Origin: Monoraphidium neglectum
Lineage: Eukaryota; Chlorophyta; Chlorophyceae; Sphaeropleales; Selenastraceae
Length of the DNA stretch: 22,419 bases
Reading direction: 5' to 3'
NCBI RefSeq assembly: GCF_000611645.1
Contig: NW_014013520.1
Location: 1 to 22,419 of the forward strand
The notes beneath the pieces were generated by a model. The model was not told the DNA's origin. It did no database searches and saw only the letters and a list, made by a program, of their open reading frames with translations. Below, in pieces: positions 9,566 to 19,887 of the stretch (position 1 is its first letter; every line of letters starts with the position of its first letter). The position numbers and the translations under genes are program-made.

Positions 9566-11886
9566 CTAGAACACAAAGCCGTGCTTGGGGAGGCGGATCT
9601 CCACTGTTGTGTGCAGCTTGGTTAGCGAGGTCTCCCAGTGCGCGCTGCCCCCCATGAAGTGGGCGATGACGCGGGACACGGGCACGCCCGCACCCAGGCC
9701 GTGCATCTGGCTGCCGTGGCTGCGCGAGTAGCCGTAGCCGCTGCGCTCAAGAGGCGTGGGGACGGCGCGGGCGGGGGGATGGGAGGGTGACGTCATGCGA
9801 CCAGGGCGTCAGGAACGCAGCACCTGCGCACTTGACCCAGACACACGAGGCACACTTCAAGCGAAGCGCTCACCGCTGGGTTCCGCCGGCCCCATGCTCC
9901 CCTCCCTCGCCCATCCACCCGCTGCAGTTCCGGCGCACCGGGCTGCCCCGTGCCAGAGGCGCATGCCTGCGAGCAAAGCAACGCAAGCACATCCCAGCCT
10001 TTCACAGTCAACTCACATGAGGGGCTTCCCCGCTGAGCTCCAGAACCAGTCGAAGATGTGGGAGAAGTGGTCCGAGGGCACGCCCAGGCCGCGGTCTGTG
10101 ATGGAGATGAGTACGTGGTCGTCGTCGCCCTCGGGCTCTGAGATCACCACCTTGACTGGGTCCGCCTCGTCCACGTCCCACGCGCCGTAGCGCGTGACCA
10201 GCGCCTGGGGTCAAGGGGCCGAGGGGAGGGGCCCGACCACGGGCGCCGCATGCAAAGCGTCAAGGAAGCGCCACGGTGCACAGCGCGGCGCTTGCCGCGG
10301 CTCATGACACCGCTTATGAACCCCGGAAACCCTGGCATGGGTCGAGCAGGCGGGCGTCCGCAGCCAACAGACTGCCGCCGGGCTGCCGGCTGGCGCAGCG
10401 GCGCCCGCGCCCTGGGTCATCCCCGGCCCCAACCCCATGCCCCAACTCTCGCCTGTGCCGCGTTCTTCAGGACTTCTGTGAACAAGAAGCTTGCGTAGGG
10501 CACCACCAGCGGCAGCTCCACCTCCTCCCCGCCCACGACCTCGATGTCCGGCGCCGCGCTGTTCTTCTCCACGCAGAACGCCCTCACGTCTTCCGACAGC
10601 TCCTGCAGCAGCCGCCGCGGCGACGCGCTGCGCGAGATCATGCCTGCCGCCGGCGCGGCGCCGCCGACGAGGGGTCCCGCACCAGGGTGGGGCGCGGCGG
10701 CCGCGTGAGGGGGCGCGTGGAGGGGGGGGCGGGCGCCGCCGCCTTTGCTGCTGCTGAGGGCGTTGAGCGCGGCTGAGTGCTGAGTCAGCATGAGCCGCAG
10801 GCCGAGCACGTACCTGCGGGGTGTGGGATCGAGGCGAATCGTGGACGGGAGGCGAAGAGGCAGGACGCGACAACGCTCAGGCCCAGCTGCTTCAGAAAGC
10901 CCCCTGCTCGCCGGCACGCCCCCACCCCGCCATCTCCTGCTTGGTCTCGGTCCCTCTGGCCGCCCAAACCCCTAGAAATCTCTCGAACCCTTTTTGACCC
11001 TCGCACCAGTGTGTCAGGTCCAGTGCGGCGTTCAGTGTGTGCACGTCCTTCTCCCGCCCCCACCACCCCGCCGTCTCCGCCAGCCGCTGCGCGCCCCCCA
11101 TCAGCCGGGCCATCTCCCCCTCCACGCGCTCGCGGAAGCCGGACAGGTGGCTCTCGAAATGCTCGAGCCCCTTGAGATCCTGCACCTGCAGCAGCGCCCA
11201 GTCGCGCGAGCAGTCCAGCACGCTCGCCTTGGACGCCGCGCTGCTCGAGATCAGATCGGCGAGCGCCTCGGACGAGCAGGTGGGCAGCAGCGCCTCCAAC
11301 CGACTGATGTGGTTCTCCAGGCGGGCAGGCAGCTGAGAGGTCAGGAACTGCATGTCGAGGCGGCAGGGGAGGGGTCGGGGCGCGCGGGGCGCGGCGTGTG
11401 GGGCGCAGCAGGCAGCCACTGCAGGGGGCTGGAACGAGCAACGGACGCGCGACGCAGGCTACGGCGCAGCGGCGAAGCCATGCCAGCCAGCCAATCCGAG
11501 CCAGTGGGGCCGCAGGCTGGAACTGTCGGCGCCGGGCGAGCGTGTGTCGATACGAGCGCCGCTCACCGCTGCTGAGTCGACGAGCCGCGGGAGGCTGTGC
11601 TGCCGCACCAAGTTGTCCAGCTGTAGCACCTCGATCTTCTTTACGCGGTTGGGCGCCACCAGCTGCTCAGAGTATAGCGGGGTGTCGTCCGGCTCAGGTA
11701 TGTAGCTGAGTGACCTGCGAGCGCACGCGATTGCGCATGAGATCTGCTGGCATGTGGGGGCAGCGGCGTGCATCGCGCTCGCACGTGCGCCCACCTCAGC
11801 GCCGCGGACGCCACCGCTTGCAGCTGCAATGAGGTCCAGCCACGAGCCGTCAGAGCTCTGCATGTAGATGCAACCGCGCTTCTCAT
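9566..11886 (-). CDS. Mitochondrial protein kinase of the BCKDK/PDK family
   Basis: This family phosphorylates and inactivates the E1 subunit of mitochondrial 2-oxoacid dehydrogenase complexes using a GHKL ATP-binding fold. Six exons keep frame: 11795-11886, 11567-11714, 11007-11347, 10453-10813, 10017-10204 and 9566-9740, giving 434 residues. Residues 1-31 (MRSAVASTCRALTARGW at the start) are a typical mitochondrial presequence. FLTSQLPARLENHISRLEAL opens the helical N-domain. LRLMLTQH holds His206 of the family's QH signature. EVLKNA is the N-box with Glu307, Lys310 and Asn311. SITDRGLGVP is the G1 box (Asp351), and MHGLGAGVPVSR the G2 box. SQMHGLGAGVP resembles the BCKDK form more than PDK, so branched-chain kinase is slightly favoured. 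An Ala/Pro/Gly-rich insert lies at about 214-252. Intron 4 is GC-AG. An alternative ATG at 11997 would add 37 residues. Confidence 0.93.
10205..10452 (-). other. GC-AG intron in the kinase gene
   Basis: Exon 4 ends GCACAG and the intron begins GCGAGA at 10452; it ends CCCCAG at 10205, followed by GCGCTG. Joining there gives EVLKNAAQ-ALVTRYGAW in phase 0, as the family requires. A nearby GT donor (GAGA/GTTGGG) is a poor match and would add two residues. GC-AG introns are a known minor class, usually with strong flanking consensus as here (CAG/GCGAG). Confidence 0.75.
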
Positions 11887-12857
11887 CAGGGTGCGCGCGC
11901 GCAGCGTGCGGCTTGTATAAAAAAAAATTGATCGAGATCGTGCTTCCAGCAAGGGCGAAACCTGCAGCGCTAATGATACAAAGACACTGGAGAGCATTCA
12001 ATTGTGATGCTGTGACATAACATTCGAGGGGGCGACGCTACAGTGGCAGACTACGTCGTCACTCACTGGTGCTACCCAGCCCCATACAGCTTCAAACTAT
12101 CGGAGAGATTGCTCATCAAAACCTTCGCTGATTTTGTTGTGCAGAACATGGCGCACGGATATCGAGAAGTAAGGAGCAATGCGCGACAACATGCAAGACG
12201 GTGCTGCTCAATGGCGTTGAGCGTGTTGCCCAGAACAATTCGCACACGCATGTTTGAAGCTGCCTTCTGTTGGCTGAGCACACACACACAGCACTGCGGC
12301 AGATGTGCCTATGGATTCGAAAAGAATACAGTACGCCCATGATGTCAGTATCGATCGACCTCAGGTGGACTGCAATACCCTCTTGTTGGTGCAACGCCCC
12401 TGGTGTTGATGGTTCAAAATCCAATGAAACGCACGCACTATGATAACCTTCAAAATAGCCCGGAGGCACTACTGTGGCTGCGTGTAGCGACTGGTTGCAA
12501 CTCGAGCAGTGACCATCGAAGATTTTTAGCAGTCATCACCCGCTCAAGCCCGCGCCTTTGAACGCGCATCAAAAGTCGTCAAGTGCATGCGCTTGTGCAC
12601 CTGCCTTCCCCCAGGGGCACCTGCTCGGCCTAGTGTTTGTCGCCAGCTGTGATGCAGACCGGTGACCGCTCTTCGTTGCGCGCTTTGGGGTGCGCCCAAA
12701 TGAAGAGGTGGGACTGCTTGTCTTGCCGCTGATGTCGTGTTGCACGCCAAACAACAAATAATAGTCGCAAGTACCTTGATTTTGAGCTCATAGTCTCTCA
12801 AGACCAAGGTCCGCAGGTTTCAAATCACGTCTCGGGTTTGCGCGGGAGCCAGTGAAG
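11887..12857. promoter_or_regulatory. Divergent intergenic region between the kinase and GET1 genes
   Basis: About 970 bp separate the two start codons, so both promoters and leaders must lie here. An A/T run (11929-11936) sits about 45 bases upstream of the kinase ATG. Composition is lower in GC than the exons. The frame at 12043-12342 starts with GTG, has no recognisable similarity and is not called a gene. I checked for tRNA B-box-like sequences (near 12315, 12409 and 12814); none has a matching stem. Confidence 0.45.
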
Positions 12858-13777
12858 ATGGAGCCGAGCGCCGTAATATTCTTTGTGATGGCATCCTTGA
12901 ATTTTGCGCGCTGGTGCATCCACCAGCGAAGCCAGGTGTGCCCCTAGTGCGGCAAGCGGCGGGCCGCTTCTCCATGCGCGTTCCACCCTGCACGATTGCA
13001 GGACACGTCAGCGCAACCGGACCGCCCACCTCTTGGTGCCGTCCTCCTACTGCACATGTTTACAGCTGCTGATGTCTTCGCCTTGCCGCCCTTCACGCCG
13101 CAGTCCGGCTTCCTGCAGCAGCACAGGGCTCGCCTCGTTTGCGAGATTAAGGCGCTGCGGCGCCAGGCCGAGCGCTTGAGCGGACCCGGCAGCCATCCCA
13201 AGCGCGCCAAGGTGCATCGCCTGGCCACGGCAAAGGAGCACGAGCTGTCACTGCTGCAGCAGCACGGCACATGCGATGAAGGCAGCGGCGGCGCACACGC
13301 CCGCGCCAGCGCTTTGATCGGCGCCGCAAGGGTGAGGGTGGTTGCGAGGTGCTCACCAGGACGAAGCTGCGGCATGCTTGGGGCTGCATGCGACCACCTG
13401 CAGACCAGGTGGCGCGTGCTGGCTGCAGGCGCACACCGGGCCATGCAGTCGTTTGAGCTGCTGCATCAAACTCACCAGCTTCGCCGCCGTCGCCCACACC
13501 ACTCTCACAGGTGGCCCTCATCGCGCTGGCGGTGGTCGTGCTCTGGGGCCGCCCGCTGCTGCGCGTGCACCCCCTGCTGACACAGCCCTTTGGGAAGCTG
13601 CTGCTGTTCCCGCACCGCAGCTCCCCCCTGCTCGAGGCCGGCTCGGTGACGGTCCTGCCCTGGGTGGCGCTCTGCGACCGCGCCAGCCTGCTCGTTGCGC
13701 GCGCCCTGTTCCCAGAGCCTGCCTTGGAGCCGCGCATCAAGGCACTCCAGACGGTCTTCGAGGGCCGGGAGGACTGA
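12858..13777 (+). CDS. GET1: GET1/WRB: ER receptor subunit for tail-anchored protein insertion
   Basis: GET1 (WRB/CHD5 family) sits in the ER membrane and takes tail-anchored proteins from the ATPase GET3. Three exons, 12858-12935, 13104-13331 and 13511-13777, join in phase 0 and give 190 residues. Residues 5-21 (AVIFFVMASLNFARWCI) form the N-terminal membrane helix. Residues 27-80 form the cytosolic coiled coil that binds GET3; KRAKVHRLATAKEHEL matches the plant GET1 pattern of an Ala/Lys/Arg-rich stretch followed by AAKEKEL. Residues 103-121 (VALIALAVVVLWGRPLLRV) are the second helix, followed by LTQPFGKLL and then GSVTVLPWVALCDRAS, the third helix, all in family order and spacing. Length is usual for the family. 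An alternative acceptor just before GACACG (12999-13004) would add about 34 residues before SGFLQQ and is less likely. Confidence 0.87.
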
Positions 13778-14967
13778 GGGCGAAGGCCCTGCAATCTGAC
13801 CCCATGCTGGCGGCGGTGGCTTTCAGAGTTTTTTCCAGCAAGCGCAGCTGGCCCAGCAGGGCGTAAGAGACCACCAAGCACGAGAGGGCAGTGTGAAGTG
13901 ATACCAATAGCAAGAGTGTATGCGTAAAATACAGCACACGTCGATTAATGTGCCAAGGGTTTGAGCCCCAGAGCTTTTGCGAGTCTTGGCCAATGGGCAC
14001 ACCCTGTCAGTGCATGCCCTGCGAGGCGCCCCGTCATCCTTGGCTTTTCAATGTGATGGCTTTTCTTCACCACAGGCAAGCCTCAAACACAGCTTTATTC
14101 AGCAGGCCTCTTTCCTCCCTTTTTTTGTTGCCACGATCATGTCCCATTGTTCAACCAAAACCCCATTATGCAGGAAGCACGCGCCACATGACCGTGGTCA
14201 CACTCCTCCCACACACACCAATTAATGCTCCAGGGCAGCAACAGCCCCTCAAACCCCTGACCTTGCAACCCGATCCCCAACAAGCACCCTGCATGAATGG
14301 TCGTTTGTGGCAGTCTGGTGTGTACGACATAGCAGCACGTCAACGGTACTGGCCCCGGCTGCTGTGCGTTGTGCCAACCTGTTTTTTGATTTTGCTTCAG
14401 CAGCAGTTGCTTGATTGCTATACAAGCAATTGCTGCTGTATGCTGCCCTTTGTGGGCGCCGACCGCTGGTACCCCCCCCTTGTTTGCAGCAGCGCACAAC
14501 GTTGCAAGTCAAAAAGCGTGCATGTAACACAGTCACACAAGTCTTTGTCCTTGCAAGGCTCATGTTGCAGAAACCATCAAGCTGCGGCCAACATAGGCCG
14601 AAGCAGATAGCCGTCTCCTGCATGGTGCCAAACCAGGCATGAGGCCCCGACCCATTGACAGCCTCCAGGGCTGTGGGGCATGTTTCAGCCCTCCCATGCT
14701 GTCGTCGACTAACGCCCTCTACTTCAGAGGATAGAACATCGGATCCAACAATCAGAGCAATGAGCAGGCATGCCCGATGCCAGCCCTGCAGCTGCCTGTG
14801 CACCCACCAGGGTCAGGTGATGCCCCCCACCAGTCGCGGGCTCGAGCGCATGATGCGCACCCTGCCCCAGCGGGGAGCATGGCCACGAGCAGCGCTGCCA
14901 AAGCGCGCCAAGTCCCCGGCTGCTGGCACGTCCGCGCACCTGCAGGAGGGCAAAGGCCTTCCCCGCC
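13778..14967. other. Convergent 3' flanks of GET1 and the four-TM gene, no gene seen
   Basis: GET1 ends at 13777 and the minus-strand four-TM gene ends at 14968. The region between is less GC-rich and holds only short or shadow frames. A plus-strand TGTAA at 14523-14527 could serve GET1 but would imply a 3' UTR of about 745 bases. I found no clear minus-strand TGTAA. An inverted repeat occupies 14398-14438 (listed separately). Confidence 0.55.
14398..14438. repeat. Near-perfect inverted repeat, 16-bp arms, 9-base loop
   Basis: CAGCAGCAGTTGCTTG (14398-14413) pairs with CAAGCAATTGCTGCTG (14423-14438) at 15 of 16 positions around the loop at 14414-14422. The remaining pair is G-T and would be G-U in one RNA strand, so a transcript would fold into a stable stem. 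It lies between two convergent 3' ends. A role in transcript ending or small-RNA production is possible but not shown. Confidence 0.8.
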
Positions 14968-16657
14968 TCACACCACGTTGTCCGCGCCAAGCCCGGCAAG
15001 GCCGCCCTGCTGCGGCGCCGCGCCCATCATCATGCCCATCTGCATCTGCTGCGGCACCATGGGGCCCTGGGGCACGCCCGCCAGCGGGACCTTCATGCCC
15101 GGCGGGGCCATCGCGTCGGGGGCGCCGTAGGCCGGGGGGTAAGGCAGCTCGGCCATCTGAGCGTATGGGTTGACCGGCGCGTTGGGCCGCACGGCGGCTG
15201 CGGGGCAGGGGCAGAGGGGTGGGATGCGATTGAGCTGGCCCCAAGAAGGTCAGGCACGCACATCCTGATGTCTGTCATGGCGCAAGAGGCGATCAAATGA
15301 CGGGCACAGATGCCATGGTCGCCAGAGTACCCGCAATCACACCCGTGCAAAACCCTCACCAATGCCGAGCTCCTCGGACACGGCCGTCTGGAAGACCAGC
15401 AGCGCGAAGCAGAAGAGCATGAACATGATGAAGCAGATGTATGCAAACGCGATGGTGCCGTTGTACCTGCGCAGTTGGGGTGCTGAGACAGTCAGACGAC
15501 GGGGGGATGAGCCTCAGGTTTCGAGAACATCAGCCGCCGCTGGGGGGGGTCCAGGCAATAAATCCCTGGTTATGAAGCCTGACAGACGGGCCGTCTGTCA
15601 ACACCCAGGCTGCTGCCACTCACGCGCCAGTGTCGTACTTGCTCCAGCTCGAGGCCACTGAGGGACGTTGTGGGTGGCATTGCAGGGGTCACCAGGTGAC
15701 ATTGATGTCGCGGTCCAGCACAACTTTAATGTTGCAACAGCAGGCGGTCTGTCTCGCCCATTGCATCTCAGATTAGCGCAAGCCTGCATCCAGGAGCAAC
15801 TGGCTGCTTGTGATGCCTTGGCACATGTGATTACTCACATTTGACCTGCAGGTCCTGGGTCACGACCTCCTTGAAGCCATCCAGGACGAGGCCGCACAGC
15901 AGCACAAAGAACGCCAGAGTGAAGCACATTGCCACCACAAATCCGTAGCCAAAGCCAGGACCGCGCTTTTCGATCGACTTGCTGCGGGGCCAATGGCATT
16001 CGAGTTGGCGCCGAGTTGAGATTTGCAGGAGTGCAGGCTAGCAAGGGAGTGCACACGCGAGGGGCGGCCCGCCTGTGACCGCTAATCAGCTGTCCGTACG
16101 ACCAAGTCAAGGCTGGCGGCGGCCGCGAACGCACCGGATGAGCACCGCGCAGCTGAGCAGGTTGAACAGCAGCACCAGCAGACCACCCAGTACCGCCGCC
16201 GCCACGGGCGCATGCCATATCTGGTTGCTGACACTGATGTCCAGGAGCTTGTAGCTCTGCGATTTGCGGCAGGTGCAATCAAGGGCGGGTGGGCACATTT
16301 GTGCCGCCTGCCCCTCTTTTGCTGCACCCTTCCTAGGTGCTTTCACTGCGTGAGCACAGTCAGCATCAGCAAGCAACCAGGTGCGGCTGGCACAGCGCAT
16401 TCAACAAACAGGGCCGGTCCCATTAAGCCGCACCTTCACCAGGTTTGTTGTTGTTACAAACGACAGGATGTAGTAGATGCTGGTGACGATCTACGGCGAG
16501 TGGGGCGGCCGCGCAATACAACATGAGCCGGTCACACCCTCGGCTGTCGTACTGCTGCACTTTATGGCCAACCCATTGTTGGTTCGGGCGAGCAAGTGCT
16601 TTGTATCGCACCTTCGCAAACAATCAATAAACTCACCATGTTCACCACCCAACACAT
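14968..16657 (-). CDS. Four-transmembrane (MARVEL/tetraspan-like) protein, unknown function
   Basis: Seven exons were joined by phase: 16637-16657 (5' limit uncertain), 16434-16490, 16135-16256, 15839-15981, 15624-15657, 15360-15466 and 14968-15197, giving 237 residues. Four hydrophobic helices are evident: IVTSIYYILSFV near 8-19 (preceded by MCWVVNM), APVAAAVLGGLLVLLFNLLS near 42-65, FVVAMCFTLAFFVLLCGLVL near 81-100, and IAFAYICFIMFMLFCFALLV near 130-152. The C-terminal tail (about 162-237) is rich in Pro, Met, Gly, Ala and Gln (NPYAQMAELPYPPAYG, then QQMQMGMMMG). Helix spacing resembles MARVEL-type tetraspans, but no diagnostic motif was recognised. The ATG at 16655-16657 lies only one base inside an exon with a good acceptor (TTTGCAG), so an upstream coding exon is likely. 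The 34-nt exon 15624-15657 encodes ASSWSKYDTG. Confidence 0.75.
15580..15600. repeat. Perfect palindrome, 10-bp arms with one central base, inside an intron
   Basis: TGACAGACGG (15580-15589), one G (15590), then its exact complement CCGTCTGTCA (15591-15600). It lies in the intron 15467-15623 of the four-TM gene. Its design, perfect arms and a single central base, is the same as that of the palindromes at 8079-8134, though the sequence differs. Confidence 0.9.
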
Positions 16658-17343
16658 CCTGCAAAGATGCACATGCAGTAGAGGGGTGTGTGCAGGTGCA
16701 AGAGAGTTGATGCGTTGCACACAGCGTCGGCTCGTCGCGCGGGAGGCAGTGCGCTGTGAGGGCTCACCACAGGATCGTCCTACGCGCCTCTTTGCTGCAC
16801 ATCGTGGCCCCAGCTGCTCGCAAACCCGCTCCCAGTGCTGGACCAAGCTACGTTTCTTCCCGCGCTATCAAGTGAGCAAGGTTATCGAGATTACGACAGC
16901 ACTGTATGACTTTTAGTGCGTGTATAATACCAGTGTTGGCAGATTCCCTGCTAACAGGGCCAGAGCTGTTGCTGCTGCGTGCTGCTGTTGCGGCCTTTAT
17001 GGCGACATGTATTACTTCGGTTCATGCGTAGAACCTAAAGTTTTATTATAATTGTCTCATGGGCACCTGACGTCGTCCTGTAGACCGCTGCGACCATGAC
17101 AGGGAGCTTTGGAAAATCAATCGGCCCGTTGACCTGTTCGGCCGTATGTGCAAAGTCGTTGATCGTGTTCACTTGCACGCCAATGCGTGTCCATCACGAA
17201 GAATTTGCCAGAGCGTTCGGGTGCCGCCTTCGCCCATCACCAATCTACACGCACTTGCTGCTGCACTTGGCCAGCCACCAGCTGCGGCAACGCCGAGCGC
17301 CGCATCGACCGAGGCGGATCGCTGCACCACGCCACGATGACAA
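16658..17343. promoter_or_regulatory. Upstream region of the four-TM gene and 3' flank of the SMP-C2-PH gene
   Basis: Both neighbours are on the minus strand, so this 686-bp stretch should contain the 3' UTR of the large upstream gene (right side), then the promoter, leader and possibly a first exon of the four-TM gene (left side). It includes an AT-rich patch at about 17037-17056. No reading frame with similarity was seen. Confidence 0.4.
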
Positions 17344-18668
17344 TTACACCATGTGATCGCGCTTGGCAGCGCGCAGCGCATTGAGCCACTCATCCCTGCT
17401 CCGCCCATTGCCGGTGTTTGGCACCTGGAAGTTGTATGCCGACCCGCTGCTGCCGCCTGCTGCGCCCGCCTCTGGCGTGCATACAATTGTGAAGCTCCGC
17501 GCACCTTCCAGCATGCCTGGCGCGCCCGACGCCCCAGAGCCAGGGCCGCCGCCTGCCAGCATCGCCCGCATGTGCGCCCAGCTGCCCGCGGCGCCGACGC
17601 CTGGGCCAGGCAGCTGGGCAAACAGCTCAGTGCCGGGCCGCACGCTGACAATGGAGGCCAGAGGAAGCTGCCTCAGAAGCACCAGATCGTCCTTGCCGCA
17701 GCTGCAAAGTGCGCCCCACGCCGCAGAGACCACGTCCCCGCTCGCGCCGCCGCCCGCCGCCGCCACTGCCGAGGCAGCCGCCGCTGCAGATCCGTTGAGC
17801 TGCGTGTGCGACCGGCTGCGGGCCAGGTGCCCCCTGAGCCGCGCCGGCGCGGGGCGGCCCTCGGGCGGCGCGGCGATGCGGAGGCAGGCGCCGGGCTCGT
17901 CCAGCCACAGCAGCACGGGGTGCGCCGCGCCGTCGCGGCCGTGCAGCAGGAGGCGGGCGCCGTCCAGAAGCGCGAGGCGGCCCTCGGCGTGGCGCAGGCG
18001 CTTGAGCTTGTCGTACCTGCGCGCGCAGGGACAGTGATATTGAGGGGCAGCATGACACGGATGAAACGTGAGCTGCGGTGTGACTGGCTGCAGTGCATGT
18101 GCAGGCCCGTGGGTGGCGTGCCGTAGAGATCCATTCGATAAGATATGCCACTGAGAGATATCACAACAGCACGTCAGGCACTCAGTTTTGAGCAGCCGCT
18201 CCTGGGCCAGGAAGGGCCCTGTGCTGTTGCTGCACCAGCGATTGCACGCACCTGTCCATTACCGACGTCAGCTGCGCCTGCAAGTCCTCGTTGCTGCGCC
18301 GCTGATCGTCCAGCTGCCGCTGCAGGCGCGCCACCTGGGCTAACAGACCCAAGGGCGTGGCCGCGGCGCCGCCGGTGCTCGATGCGCTGCCTGTTGGGCT
18401 GCCGCCGGGCCCCCGCTGCGATGGCGGCGACCGTGGCGGGAGCTGCAGCTGCAGCTGCGGCTTTGGCGGCGAGGGCGGCCGCCGCGGGGAAGGCGGCGGG
18501 AGGGGGGGCTGCAGCAACAAGGATGGCGGCGCTGTGAACGACCCTGCGAGGTCCTCAGAATTGTGGACAGACAGGTCCGCACGAAGGCTCGTGCGCGATG
18601 TATCGGTGGCCTCATCTTGTGCCACCGCTGCAGAATCAGCGCCTTTGATGCCATCCTCCATTTCCTTG

Positions 18669-18748
<80 letters not shown>

Positions 18749-19843
18749 ACCTGGCGGCAAGCCGCTGCCAGCAGTGTGCCACGCACCGCCATCGCGCACC
18801 ATAGCCGGCTCTGGCGTCCCGCCGCCCCCCTCTCCCTCCGCGGCGGCCGCTACGTCTGCCTTCTCCAGCGGGACGCTCCAGGCGGAGCCGTCGTGCGACA
18901 GCCCTGAAAGGGAAGCGGCGTCGCCATCGGCGCTGCTGAGCGCGGTCCCTGTCAGGAGGGCGCTGGCCTGCGCCTCCCTGCCCAGCGGCCCCGGCTCTGC
19001 GCCGTTCCGGTCGCTGGTGGTTCCGGCGACGCCGCTGGGACTGGATATAAAGAGCTGCCCGTCAGAGTCGACGCGCGCGAGAAGCGGGAACTGCCCCGGC
19101 AACCCTTCAAGTCCCTGATGCCGAGGTGGCATCACCCCCGCTGCCGCTCGTGAATGGCCTTCCCCGCCCCCGCCGCCGCTGCCGCCTGCTGCAGTGCTGC
19201 TGCGTCTGCTGGCCCGGAACGCTCGCCATGACTCCAGCAGGCCGCCGCCGCCGCCGGCAGACTGGCGCGGTGCAAACGGGGCCGCAGCAGCCTCTGGGGC
19301 TGTTGTCGTGTTTTCTGAGGGTTTGAAGTGTTGCGACTGCCTCCCCCCATGGGGGGGCAGCTGCGGCGACGCCCTGCGCAGGAGCGACTGCCGCGCCGCC
19401 CCGCTGCCAGCCCCGCCTTCTGACCTCGCAAGAGCCGCGTGCGCAGCTGCCGAGACGGCTGGAGGAGAGGGACCATGGGGTGAGGGGGAGCGGCTGCCGC
19501 CAGTGATGGGAGCTGACCGGCGCCCGCCCGCAGGCGGCGGGACCGCCCCCTCTGCCGCCGCTGGCCGCTGGTCCATGCCCGCGGACTCGACCGCGCCGGC
19601 AGACCCGACGCGCCTGTGGAAAGACGGCCCCTGACGCGGCAGCCGGCGGGTCGGGGACGCAGGAGCTGACGCAGGGGCCGCTGCATCGCCGCTAGGTGCA
19701 CTTGAGCCAAACGACGCCTGGCCTGCAGGCTCCATGAGTGAGTGCGGTGGCGCCTTCAGAGATTCGCTGCTCCTGCCCGACACCGGTGGGGACGGGGCCG
19801 CCGCTGCTGACTGCTTGTGCTGCGCCGCCACCACCTGCTGCGT

Positions 19844-19887
<44 letters not shown>

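Noticed and set aside
12043..12342. A plus-strand frame of 99 codons in the kinase-GET1 intergenic region
   Set aside because: It starts with GTG, has no similarity, and sits where two promoters must lie.
12770..12835. tRNA-like B-box (GGTTTCAAATC) near 12814
   Set aside because: The bases on either side do not form a T-stem, and no A-box with an acceptor stem is found at the right distance.
13147..13881. A 244-codon minus-strand frame opposite GET1
   Set aside because: It is an antisense shadow in GC-rich DNA. The plus strand carries a recognisable family with matching splice phases.
18671..18748. Tandem repeat considered as a CRISPR array or minisatellite
   Set aside because: It is a pure trinucleotide codon repeat without spacers, inside an exon of a nuclear gene.
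18357..18907. Plus-strand frames with long leucine or cysteine runs opposite the SMP-C2-PH exon
   Set aside because: They are translations of the opposite strand of the CAG repeat. The minus-strand frame has domains and phase-consistent introns; these have neither.
19045..19052. TATA-box-like sequence near 19045
   Set aside because: It lies inside the coding exon of the SMP-C2-PH gene, far from any start codon in the matching orientation.
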